Part shown: piece after piece, positions 1-6,974 of the stretch | Numbering within the stretch: the stretch's first letter is position 1 | Layout of the letters: each line of letters starts with the position of its first letter | Source: Bacteroidales bacterium | Lineage (GTDB): Bacteria; Bacteroidota; Bacteroidia; Bacteroidales; Lentimicrobiaceae | Length of the DNA stretch: 12,411 nucleotides | Reading direction: 5' to 3' | Assembly (NCBI GenBank): GCA_022837485.1 | Contig: JALHHH010000072.1 | Span: 1-12,411 of the forward strand | The notes under the pieces: model-generated | The model's input: the letters and a program-made list of their open reading frames with translations, nothing else | The model's database searches: none | Told to the model about the DNA's origin: nothing | Translations under genes and position numbers: made by a program

Positions 1-1458
1 TTCCATCAGGCGGATCTGCGCTTCCTGCTCAACGGGCTGATGCGTTGGACCGTCTTCTCCCACCCTGAAGGCATCGTGGCTCCATATGAATTTCACCGGC
101 AACCCCATAAGTGCCGATAGACGTACAGCCGGTTTCATGTAGTCGCTGAACACGAAAAAGGTAGCACAGGCAGCCCAGACACCGCCGTGAAGGGCAATAC
201 CGTTGCAAACGGCAGCCATGGTAAGCTCACTGACACCAGCCTGCAGAAAGGCGCCACTGAAGTCGCCCTTAGAAAATGGTTTTGTATTTTTAAGAAATCC
301 GTCGGTCTTATCGCTGTTGGCGAGGTCGGCCGATGAAACAATCATATTCCCGACGTTTTGGGCCAGATAGCCAAGAATTGACGATGAAGCTGCACGGGTA
401 GCTATTCCGGATTTATGGACAATACTTCCAAAGTCGAGAGAGGGAAGTTTTCCGGAAAGGTACTGTTCAAGTTTTGACGATAGTTCCGGATTCAGCTCTG
501 CCCATTCCTGCTGCTTTTTACGTCGCTCTTTTGCGGCTTCAATTTTAGCTTCCCGCATTTGGGTGTAATATTCCTGCACTTCCGGGAAAATTGCAAAAGG
601 GTCATCCGGGTTACCTCCGAGGGCGCTGATTGTCTTTTCAAACGAAGCACCTGCCTCGCTCAGAGGCATGCCGTGGGTGGCGGTTTTGCGCTCATAACTT
701 TCGCCGGAAGCGGTAAGAGCTCCTTTTCCCATCACCGTTTTGCCGATAATGAGAGTCGGACGTTCTGTTTCTACCATTGCCCGGCCGAGTGCCTGCCGAA
801 GGGCGGAATGGTCGTTTCCGTCGATGGTCATTACATTCCAGCCCCATGCCCGGTATTTCATGGCTGTATCCTCACTGGTAACGGCATCCGTTTCGGTGGA
901 GAGTTGTATGTCGTTGGAATCGAAAAACAAGATGAGATTGCTAAGCCCCAGGTGACCGGCCAGGCGACCGGCAGGCTGCGATATTTCTTCCTGGATGCCC
1001 CCGTCGGAAATATAGGCAAAAGTCTTATGCGACATCCACTCGCCAAAGCGGGCACAAAGGAAGCGTTCGGCAATGGCAGCACCAACGGCCATCGCGTGTC
1101 CCTGCCCCAGAGGTCCTGAGGTATTCTCAACCCCGCGGGCCAGGTCAAGCTCCGGACGGCCGGGGGTAACACTACCCCATTGCCTGAAATTTTTCAGATC
1201 GTCGAGACTGTACATCCCCGAAAGAGCAAGCACCGAATACAGCATGGGCGACATATGACCCGGATCCAGAAAAAAGCGGTCGCGCATGTGCCAAGCCGTA
1301 TCCAGAGGATCGTACCTCAAAAATTCGGAATAAAGAATGTGGATAAAATCGGCTCCACCCATGGCTCCGCCCGGATGTCCCGAACGAGCTTTCTCTACCA
1401 TAGCGGCAGATAGAATCCGGATGTTGCTGGCGGAGGCAATTGCTGGGTCTTTTTTCAT
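1..1458 (-). CDS. tkt: Transketolase, N-terminal 486 residues (3' end outside window)
   Basis: Thiamine-diphosphate enzyme that moves two-carbon ketol units between sugar phosphates in the non-oxidative pentose phosphate pathway; cytoplasmic. The reverse strand is open without a stop from ATG at 1458 to the window edge (486 codons). Visible landmarks are SGHPGG (His28), GHMSP (His68), GPLGQG (115-120), the cofactor/metal segment from SDG (151-153) to Asn182, ATHGMPLS (His262), Glu411 in a SELTM context and GEDGPTHQPVEQ (His473). Glu411 and His473 fall at the same numbers as in the E. coli enzyme. About 180 residues of the C-terminal domain should lie outside the window. The usual GDG is SDG here; I recall this variant from other Bacteroidetes transketolases, so I do not read it as damage. 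The start is chosen because the protein begins there with the usual short N-terminus; no Shine-Dalgarno sequence is visible. It is transcribed away from the Rrf2 gene. Confidence 0.96.
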   Translation of the reverse strand, partial: MKKDPAIASASNIRILSAAMVEKARSGHPGGAMGGADFIHILYSEFLRYDPLDTAWHMRDRFFLDPGHMSPMLYSVLALSGMYSLDDLKNFRQWGSVTPGRPELDLARGVENTSGPLGQGHAMAVGAAIAERFLCARFGEWMSHKTFAYISDGGIQEEISQPAGRLAGHLGLSNLILFFDSNDIQLSTETDAVTSEDTAMKYRAWGWNVMTIDGNDHSALRQALGRAMVETERPTLIIGKTVMGKGALTASGESYERKTATHGMPLSEAGASFEKTISALGGNPDDPFAIFPEVQEYYTQMREAKIEAAKERRKKQQEWAELNPELSSKLEQYLSGKLPSLDFGSIVHKSGIATRAASSSILGYLAQNVGNMIVSSADLANSDKTDGFLKNTKPFSKGDFSGAFLQAGVSELTMAAVCNGIALHGGVWAACATFFVFSDYMKPAVRLSALMGLPVKFIWSHDAFRVGEDGPTHQPVEQEAQIRLME

Positions 1459-1805
1459 ATGATGTTTATATTCAAGGTTGTAATAAAGGTTTCCCGGGCA
1501 AGTTTCAATTGGCAAACTTAAGGCATTTGATGCAAAATCAAAAACCTGCTTTTCATCAAAATATCCTACAACCCGGCATGGGCTTCCGGAAACCGGATAT
1601 CGACCGGGCTTCCGTGCTGCCAAACAGTCCTTTGATTTCTACAGACTGAAAAAAGCCATTTAACCCATACCTTAAACAGGTGACGATGACATTTATCCGG
1701 CAAATTTGCTGTATACCCTCGAGACCATCAGCAAAGAAAAGGATTCTAAGAAAAGGCTTTCGTCTGTTATTCCGGTTTTGCCGGACAGAAATACATGTCA
1801 AAAAT
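1459..1805. other. Intergenic stretch between tkt and the Rrf2 operator
   Basis: About 350 bases with no convincing gene; the short open frames on both strands lack family resemblance. It should contain the minus-strand tkt promoter. A weak candidate is TTTG at 1516-1513 followed 21 bases later by AACCTTTA (1491-1484), a 6-of-8 match to TAnnTTTG. Other structure is minor: AAGTTT (1500-1505) facing AAACTT (1514-1519), a small hairpin TCCGG-AAA-CCGGA (1585-1597), and a 9-base direct repeat GGGCTTCCG at 1580-1588 and 1606-1614. Confidence 0.5.
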
Positions 1806-1833
1806 TTTAATCGGATATTTTTGTCCGATTAAA
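1806..1833. promoter_or_regulatory. Perfect 10-bp palindrome, probable Rrf2 operator
   Basis: The arms TTTAATCGGA (1806-1815) and TCCGATTAAA (1824-1833) are exact reverse complements separated by TATTTTTG. A long dyad of this kind suits a homodimeric winged-helix repressor such as an Rrf2 protein. It ends 37 bases before the regulator's start codon and contains the -33 promoter element in its spacer, which points to negative autoregulation. No T-tract follows and it precedes a promoter, so it is not a terminator. That the adjacent regulator binds it is inference. Confidence 0.7.
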
Positions 1834-1850
1834 GAAATATCATAGATTTG
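1820..1850 (+). promoter_or_regulatory. Bacteroidetes-type promoter for the Rrf2-norB-ric genes
   Basis: TAGATTTG at 1843-1850 matches the Bacteroidetes -7 consensus TAnnTTTG exactly. TTTG at 1820-1823 lies 19 bases upstream, the usual spacing for the -33 element. Transcription should begin near 1857, leaving a leader of roughly 14 bases before ATG at 1871. The -33 element sits inside the palindrome at 1806-1833. Confidence 0.75.
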
Positions 1851-1870
1851 CATAAACTTAATCGTGTAAC

Positions 1871-2323
1871 ATGTTTTCGAAAGCCTGTGAATACGGAATC
1901 AGAGCCTGCGTATATATTGCCGGGAAGTCACTCACGAAGCAGCGCACCTATTTAAATGAGATTTCGGAAGAGATAGATTCTCCGGTGGCGTATACATCCA
2001 AAATCCTACAAACGCTGTCGAAAGCTGGTATTATCAAATCGGTCAGAGGGCAAGGCGGAGGATTTGAGATGGATTCGGAACAAATAGATGCGGGACGGAT
2101 TTCAGACATAGTGACTGCCATAGACGGGAATGCCATATTCGTGAATTGCGGTCTGGGATTGAAACATTGCTCGCATACGCAGCCTTGTCCGGTACACGAT
2201 AAATTTAATGTAATAAGGCGGGAACTGAAGCATATTCTCGACACCACAACCATTGGAGAACTGGCAAGAGGACTGAAGGACGGGAACACGTTTCTGCGCC
2301 GGGAAACAAACGTAAGCAAATGA
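1871..2323 (+). CDS. Rrf2-family transcriptional regulator, NsrR/IscR type
   Basis: A 150-residue DNA-binding protein, the normal length for Rrf2 regulators. The N-terminus MFSKACEYGIRA is characteristic and fixes the start. A winged helix follows, with the recognition region around VAYTSKILQTLSKAGIIKSVRGQGGGF (about residues 39-65). Cys93, Cys100 and Cys106, then His109, occupy the loop where NsrR and IscR bind an iron-sulfur cluster. The spacing is C-X6-C-X5-C, one residue longer than the C-X5-C-X5-C of IscR and Streptomyces NsrR. His109 lies three residues after the last cysteine, as does the IscR ligand His107. Position directly before a NO reductase and a RIC protein argues for an NsrR-like NO sensor. 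It is probably autoregulated through the palindrome at 1806-1833. An IscR-like or general redox role cannot be excluded from sequence alone. Confidence 0.92.
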   Translation: MFSKACEYGIRACVYIAGKSLTKQRTYLNEISEEIDSPVAYTSKILQTLSKAGIIKSVRGQGGGFEMDSEQIDAGRISDIVTAIDGNAIFVNCGLGLKHCSHTQPCPVHDKFNVIRRELKHILDTTTIGELARGLKDGNTFLRRETNVSK

Positions 2324-2485
2324 GAAATGCCATAGACTCTAAAGGACCCGGAGAGTTAAAAACCGAGAAGCCCGTATACCCCTCCCCTGCCTGATCCGGC
2401 GGTGGAAGTAAAACTAAGTCATTTACCGGAAAACCGGAAATGATAATCAATACAATAATTCACACTTAATTTAAACACCAGCAAT
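2324..2485 (+). other. 162-base gap between the regulator and norB
   Basis: No gene is seen. There is a small hairpin ACTCT (2336-2340)/AGAGT (2352-2356) without a T-tract, so it is unlikely to terminate transcription. A repeated CCGG element (ACCGGAAAACCGG, about 2425-2437) and TGATAATCAATACA (2441-2454) follow. I find no copy of the 1806-1833 palindrome and no good TAnnTTTG element. Readthrough from the upstream promoter is the simplest explanation, but the gap is long enough to hold an unrecognised second promoter or a processing site. Confidence 0.45.
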
Positions 2486-4723
2486 ATGAAAAAAGAGAAA
2501 AAACTCTGGATTGGTTTTGCCCTCGTTGTTATTATTTCCTTTGCCGTATTGGGTTACTATGGGTATGAAATATACCAGCAGGCTCCGCCCGTGCCCGAAA
2601 GGGTTGTTACAACCGACGGCACGGTGCTGTTTACCGGTCAGGATATCAAGGACGGGCAGAATGTTTGGCAAAGCATTGGCGGACAAGAGGTCGGGAGCGT
2701 TTGGGGTCACGGTGCCTACGTTGCACCCGACTGGTCGGCCGACTGGCTTCACCGCGAGGCAGTGTACATTTTAAACAAATGGGCCGGACAGGAGTACGGG
2801 CAGTCTTACGACAATCTGACTTCCGAACAAAAAGCCGGTCTTGAAAGCCGGCTTCAGGGAGAACTCAGAAAAAACACCTACGATCCTTCCTCCGGAACCA
2901 TAACCGTATCTCCCCTGAGGGCCGAAGCCATAGAAAGCCTGGGACGTCATTACCAAAGTCTGTTTATGGACGATCCCTCTTATCAGAAGCTGAGAAGCGA
3001 TTATGCCATTCCTGTCAATGCCATCAGGGATCCGGAGCGTATGCGGATGATGAATGCATTCTTCTTCTGGGCTTCCTGGGCTTGCATTACAGAGCGTCCG
3101 GGGCAATCCATCACCTATACCCACAACTGGCCGCCCGATGAAATTGTTGGCAACAAGCCTACGGGCGACCTGGTATTATGGACGGGGTTCAGCGTAATCA
3201 TGCTGCTTATCGGAATTGGCATTCTGGTGTTCTATCACGCCAAAACCACCGAAGAAACGGAAGTGGAAAAGCCGGTTGAAGACCCTTTGATGAGGCAAAA
3301 CATCACACCTTCGATGAAGGCGGTAGAGAAATATTTCTGGGTTGTCAATTTTCTGATTTTACTTCAGATTGTAATGGGCATTGTAACCGCGCATTACGGA
3401 GTGGAGGGAGACGGGCTTTACGGCATTCCACTGGCCGAGTTCATGCCGTATGCCATATCGCGCACCTGGCATGTGCAGCTGGCAATTTTCTGGATTGCGA
3501 CCGCCTGGCTGGCAACGGGTTTATACATAGCTCCTGCCGTAGCCGGGAAAGACCCAAAATTCCAGAAACTGGGCGTCAACGTTCTTTTCGGTGCTCTTCT
3601 GGTGATTGTTGTCGGATCCATGGCAGGGCAGTGGTTGGGCGTAATGCAGAAACTCGGACTTTCCCAGAATTTCTGGTTCGGACACCAGGGGTATGAATAC
3701 GTTGACCTGGGCCGTTTCTGGCAAATCTTCCTTTTCGCCGGGCTCTTTATCTGGCTTGCTCTGATGATCAGGCCACTGATACCGGTATTCCGCAGCAGAA
3801 GCGAAGAAAAGAACCTTCTGATCCTGTTCCTGATTGCTTCAGCTGCCATTGCGCTGTTCTACGGTGCCGGACTCATGTGGGGCAGGCAGACCAACCTGGC
3901 AATAGCCGAATACTGGCGCTGGTGGGTGGTTCACCTTTGGGTGGAAGGATTCTTCGAAGTGTTTGCTACCGTAGTGGCCGCTTTCCTCTTTGTAAGGATG
4001 GGCCTGCTGCGCACGAAAACCGCAACTTCCAGCGTTCTTTTTGCGACCATTATTTTCCTTTCGGGTGGAATTCTTGGTACGTTCCATCATCTCTACTTCA
4101 CGGGAACGCCAACAGCCGTTATGGCACTGGGCGCCACCTTCAGCGCCCTGGAAGTCGTACCTCTGATCCTTATCGGATTTGAAGCATTCCACAATTACCG
4201 GTTATCCACATCCACCACCTGGCTGCGCGATTATAAGTGGCCCATTTACAGCCTGTTATCGGTGTCGTTCTGGAACTTCCTGGGTGCCGGAATCTTTGGA
4301 TTCCTTATCAATCCGCCCATCGCACTCTATTACATGCAGGGACTTAATACCACCCCGGTACACGGACATGCCGCCCTCTTCGGAGTTTACGGAATGCTTG
4401 GTATCGGGCTTATGCTATTTGTCCTCCGAAGCCTTTACCGCCAGCAGGTATGGAACGAAAAGCTGCTTAGTTTCTCCTTCTGGTCGATCAACATCGGATT
4501 ACTCCTCATGATATTCCTTAGCATTCTGCCCGTTGGGTTTATGCAAACCGTTGCCAGCGTTAACGAAGGTATGTGGTATGCCCGTTCGGCTGAATTTATG
4601 CAGCAACCGGTCTTAACCGTCTTCCGCTGGCTCAGGACCATAGGCGATACCATTTTTGCCATGGGAGCACTTGCCCTGTTCTGGTTTGTGTTCAAACTGG
4701 CATTTCAGAAAAAAATCAGATAA
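2486..4723 (+). CDS. norB: Quinol-dependent nitric oxide reductase (qNOR)
   Basis: Integral membrane enzyme (also called norZ) that reduces two NO to N2O with electrons from quinol; here most likely for detoxification. At 745 residues it has the usual single-subunit qNOR length. It begins with an N-terminal transmembrane helix (about 8-28), then a roughly 190-residue extracytoplasmic domain that replaces the cytochrome c subunit of cNOR (GQNVWQSIGGQEVGSVWGHG, about 57-76), then about a dozen further helices. Ligand positions match the family: His329 (SRTWHVQ) and His628 for heme b, His626 (VHGH) for heme b3, and His483, Glu487, His534 and His535 (HLWVE; GTFHHLY) for the non-heme iron FeB. Glu491 corresponds to the second conserved acidic residue near that site. 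All key residues are present, so the enzyme should be active. It lies 12 bases upstream of ric and downstream of the Rrf2 regulator. Confidence 0.96.
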   Translation: MKKEKKLWIGFALVVIISFAVLGYYGYEIYQQAPPVPERVVTTDGTVLFTGQDIKDGQNVWQSIGGQEVGSVWGHGAYVAPDWSADWLHREAVYILNKWAGQEYGQSYDNLTSEQKAGLESRLQGELRKNTYDPSSGTITVSPLRAEAIESLGRHYQSLFMDDPSYQKLRSDYAIPVNAIRDPERMRMMNAFFFWASWACITERPGQSITYTHNWPPDEIVGNKPTGDLVLWTGFSVIMLLIGIGILVFYHAKTTEETEVEKPVEDPLMRQNITPSMKAVEKYFWVVNFLILLQIVMGIVTAHYGVEGDGLYGIPLAEFMPYAISRTWHVQLAIFWIATAWLATGLYIAPAVAGKDPKFQKLGVNVLFGALLVIVVGSMAGQWLGVMQKLGLSQNFWFGHQGYEYVDLGRFWQIFLFAGLFIWLALMIRPLIPVFRSRSEEKNLLILFLIASAAIALFYGAGLMWGRQTNLAIAEYWRWWVVHLWVEGFFEVFATVVAAFLFVRMGLLRTKTATSSVLFATIIFLSGGILGTFHHLYFTGTPTAVMALGATFSALEVVPLILIGFEAFHNYRLSTSTTWLRDYKWPIYSLLSVSFWNFLGAGIFGFLINPPIALYYMQGLNTTPVHGHAALFGVYGMLGIGLMLFVLRSLYRQQVWNEKLLSFSFWSINIGLLLMIFLSILPVGFMQTVASVNEGMWYARSAEFMQQPVLTVFRWLRTIGDTIFAMGALALFWFVFKLAFQKKIR

Positions 4724-4735
4724 AAACCACGACTC

Positions 4736-5455
4736 ATGAATACTCAAAACAACAAAACCATTGGCAGTTACGTAACGGATGACTATCGCACGGCTGCCGT
4801 CTTCGAGAAATACGGCATCGACTTCTGCTGCCGTGGCAACCGGCCACTAAAGCAAGTGTGCGAGCAGGAAAACATCGATTATACCGGTGTGCTTGCGGAA
4901 ATCGAAAATGTAAAACAAGAAGCTTCCACTGAAAATCAGAACTTCCGCTCATGGCCTTCCGATTTGCTGGCCGACTACATCGAGAAAATTCACCACCGTT
5001 ATGTGGAACAGGCCATCCCGCGTCTGACCGAATTGCTTGGCAAGGTTACTGCCGCTCACGGTGCAGCCCATCCGGAGGTTTATGAAATCGCTGACCTTTT
5101 CAGGGCTTCAGCAGGAGAGCTGACAAAACACATGAAAAAAGAGGAGCTCATCCTTTTTCCGGTAATACGCAAACTGGCTTCCGGTTCCGGAAAAACGATG
5201 ACTGAGCCTGCTTTTGGAAGCATTCAGAATCCGATTTCAGCAATGCTTGAGGAACACGATAACGAGGGAGAGCGCTTCCGCCGGATCGAGAACCTGAGCA
5301 ACGGCTACACCGCACCCGGCGATGCATGCAATACCTACAGGCTTACTTATCAGTTACTGAAGGAGTTTCAGGACGACCTGCACAAGCATATTCACCTTGA
5401 AAATAACATCCTGTTTCCTGCAGCCATTAACATGGAAGCATCTGTAAAAGCCTGA
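4736..5455 (+). CDS. ric: RIC (YtfE/ScdA) iron-sulfur cluster repair di-iron protein
   Basis: A cytoplasmic di-iron protein that helps restore iron-sulfur centres damaged by NO or oxidants. The N-terminal ScdA_N (DUF542) domain carries the signature KYGIDFCCRGNRPL with the Cys31-Cys32 pair. The rest is a hemerythrin-like four-helix bundle. By alignment to E. coli YtfE the iron ligands are His86, His108, His132, Glu136, His174, His218 and Glu222, all present in the expected contexts (KHMKKEE, EEHDNEGE, HIHLENNILFP). The length of 239 residues is normal. It starts 12 bases after the norB stop, so the two are almost certainly co-transcribed, and a strong terminator follows. The pairing of RIC with a NO reductase under an Rrf2 regulator supports a NO-stress function. 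Confidence 0.95.
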   Translation: MNTQNNKTIGSYVTDDYRTAAVFEKYGIDFCCRGNRPLKQVCEQENIDYTGVLAEIENVKQEASTENQNFRSWPSDLLADYIEKIHHRYVEQAIPRLTELLGKVTAAHGAAHPEVYEIADLFRASAGELTKHMKKEELILFPVIRKLASGSGKTMTEPAFGSIQNPISAMLEEHDNEGERFRRIENLSNGYTAPGDACNTYRLTYQLLKEFQDDLHKHIHLENNILFPAAINMEASVKA

Positions 5456-5474
5456 TAAAGGACACTCTTAACGC

Positions 5475-5523
5475 AAACTGTCCCTGCAGCACCGTTTCGG
5501 TTGCCACAGGGACAGTTTTTTTT
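5475..5523 (+). terminator. Intrinsic terminator of the NO-defence genes
   Basis: A perfect 12-bp stem, AAACTGTCCCTG (5475-5486) with CAGGGACAGTTT (5507-5518), is followed by an unbroken run of eight T (5516-5523). The loop can form a further short CCG-TTT-CGG pairing. It lies 19 bases after the ric stop. On the minus strand the stem is followed by only three T, so it is less likely to serve the convergent gene ending at 5546. Confidence 0.92.
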
Positions 5524-5545
5524 GATTTAATTCCTAATCCGGCGG

Positions 5546-6679
5546 TTAATCCACCCAGTCGGCAATAAACAGATTGGTATCGCGGGTCCCGCCGTTGTTG
5601 CGGTTGGATGAAAAAATCAGCTTTTTACCATCGTAAGAGAACATCGGGAAAGCATCAAACACCGGATCCCACGTAATACGTTCGAGCCCGGAACCGTCGA
5701 GGTTGATCATGTAGAGGTTAAACTCAAATCCGCGCGGACTTGCATGGTTGGAGCTGAACAGAATTTTTTCGCCCGAAGGATGGAAGAATGGAGCCCAGTT
5801 GGCTTTACCCAGACTGGTAATCTGCCTTAAGTCGCTGCCATCCACGTTGCAGACATATATTTCCATGTTGGTGGGAGCAACAAGTCCTTCAGCCAGCAGT
5901 TCCTTATATTCTTTGATTTCGGCCTCGGTTTTGGGACGCGATGACCTGAAAACCAGTTTTGTGCCATCGGGAGAAAAGAAAGCACCACCGTCGTAACCAA
6001 GTTCAAATGTGATCTGTTTAACATCGCTGCCGTCAATTTTGCAGGTATATAACTCCAGATCGCCCGAGCGGTCGGAAGTAAACACGATAAGATCGCCTTT
6101 CGGGGAAACCGTTGCTTCGGCATCGTAACCGGGAGCTTTAACCAGGGTGTCAATCAGTTTTCCGCTCAGGTTTGCCACATAAATATCGAAATCGGAATAA
6201 ATAGGCCAAACGTAACGGCCATCGGCTCTGCGCACCGGCTCGGGCGGACAGGCATCGCTTCCAGAACGGGTGGAGGCATACAAAATGCTGGTATCTCCGG
6301 GCATGAAAAAGGAACAAGTAGTCCGGCCAACACCCTCACTGATAAGCTGAGGAATATGATTCTTCATATCCCCGTCGCTGAACGGAAAGTAGTAAATATG
6401 ATCGCAGCTGGTGCCCCAGGCCTTGTTTTTGGCCTGAAATGCTATCATCGAATTATCGAAACTGAAATATGCCTCGGCATTGTCTCCGCCATAGGTAAGC
6501 TGACGGATATTTTTTATACGCTTTTCCTGCGGATAGTGAATACTTGAGTCAGGCGCTGAAACGGATGATCCTGGCACGTCGTGCGTGCACCAGCTGCATG
6601 GACTTTCAAAGGATCCGGCTGCAAAACCGGCTGTAAAAAATGCAAATGCCGCAATCAACAGCATAGTTTTTATTCTCAT
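5546..6679 (-). CDS. Exported TolB/PD40-type beta-propeller protein
   Basis: A 377-residue protein with a signal peptide (MRIKTMLLIAAFAFFTAGF, likely cleaved near residue 22), so it acts outside the cytoplasm. The mature part carries repeated PD40 (WD40-like) blades, for example DAEATVSPKGDLIVFTSDRSG (186-206), FSPDGTKLVFRSS (235-247), HPSGEKILFSSN (300-311) and FSYDGKKLIFSSNR (347-360), alternating with DIYVANLSG- and LYTCKIDGSD-type strands. The conserved ends NIRQLTYGGDNAEAYFSFD and NLFIADWVD match a recurring family usually annotated only as TolB-like. Cysteines cluster in the first 145 residues (28, 31, 92, 122, 144). No catalytic domain is fused, so it is more likely a binding or scaffold protein than an enzyme. 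It is not TolB itself, because the TolB N-terminal domain is absent. It is convergent with ric and divergent from the YdeI-family gene. Confidence 0.85.
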   Translation of the reverse strand: MRIKTMLLIAAFAFFTAGFAAGSFESPCSWCTHDVPGSSVSAPDSSIHYPQEKRIKNIRQLTYGGDNAEAYFSFDNSMIAFQAKNKAWGTSCDHIYYFPFSDGDMKNHIPQLISEGVGRTTCSFFMPGDTSILYASTRSGSDACPPEPVRRADGRYVWPIYSDFDIYVANLSGKLIDTLVKAPGYDAEATVSPKGDLIVFTSDRSGDLELYTCKIDGSDVKQITFELGYDGGAFFSPDGTKLVFRSSRPKTEAEIKEYKELLAEGLVAPTNMEIYVCNVDGSDLRQITSLGKANWAPFFHPSGEKILFSSNHASPRGFEFNLYMINLDGSGLERITWDPVFDAFPMFSYDGKKLIFSSNRNNGGTRDTNLFIADWVD

Positions 6680-6974
6680 CGCAGTAGAAGTTTAATTAAG
6701 TTACACAAAACTTTAGTTCGGATTTGTCATCATCTCCTCCTTCCCGGTATGTTACAGAATACAAATCCGGAATTCGAAATGCATCATCGGATTACGAGGA
6801 TGGCCCGGGTTTGAGTCCTGTCGTTTGTTTTCGCGTTAGGAACAGAATTGACAATCTTCATGTTTAAACCTGTTTTTTAGTCTAAGGTTCAATCCCGATG
6901 CACCATTCTTTCATTTTTGCGGAAGCAATGATCTTAAAAATTAACTTTACCTCGTTGAACAAGTCATTAATCCC
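6680..6974. other. Divergent intergenic region with dyad and Shine-Dalgarno-like leader
   Basis: About 295 bases between two divergent genes. CGGATTTGT (6719-6727) and ACAAATCCG (6761-6769) form a perfect 9-bp inverted repeat with a 33-base spacer. On the minus strand the spacer holds AAGGAGGAG (6742-6734) directly before ATGATG, opening a six-codon frame (MMTNPN, stop at 6715-6713) upstream of the propeller gene. This is an unusually strong Shine-Dalgarno sequence for this kind of genome. No clear promoter for the propeller gene was recognised. Confidence 0.4.
6916..6949 (+). promoter_or_regulatory. Candidate promoter of the YdeI-family gene
   Basis: TAACTTTA (6942-6949) matches seven of eight positions of TAnnTTTG by my count of scored and free positions, and TTTG lies at 6916-6919. 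The 22-base spacing is slightly longer than the usual 19-21. The start codon is 25 bases downstream. This is a pattern match only. Confidence 0.35.

Noticed and set aside
559..1119. 186-codon plus-strand open frame
   Set aside because: It lies antisense to the transketolase, whose conserved motifs occupy the other strand; the translated frame has no recognisable family.
1556..1801. 81-codon minus-strand open frame in the tkt/Rrf2 gap
   Set aside because: It has no family resemblance, no start signal, and runs up to the promoter/operator; composition looks non-coding.
2425..2437. CCGG-AAAA-CCGG as a second operator for norB
   Set aside because: The element is a direct repeat of a self-complementary tetramer, not a dyad related to the 1806-1833 palindrome.
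3418..3849. 143-codon minus-strand open frame within norB
   Set aside because: It is fully antisense to conserved heme-ligand regions of the NO reductase and looks like a shadow frame.
6885..6905. tRNA-like 3' end (GGTTCAATCCC then GATGCACCA)
   Set aside because: The flanking bases do not form a T-stem (TAAGG against CCGAT) and no matching acceptor, D or anticodon arms are found upstream.
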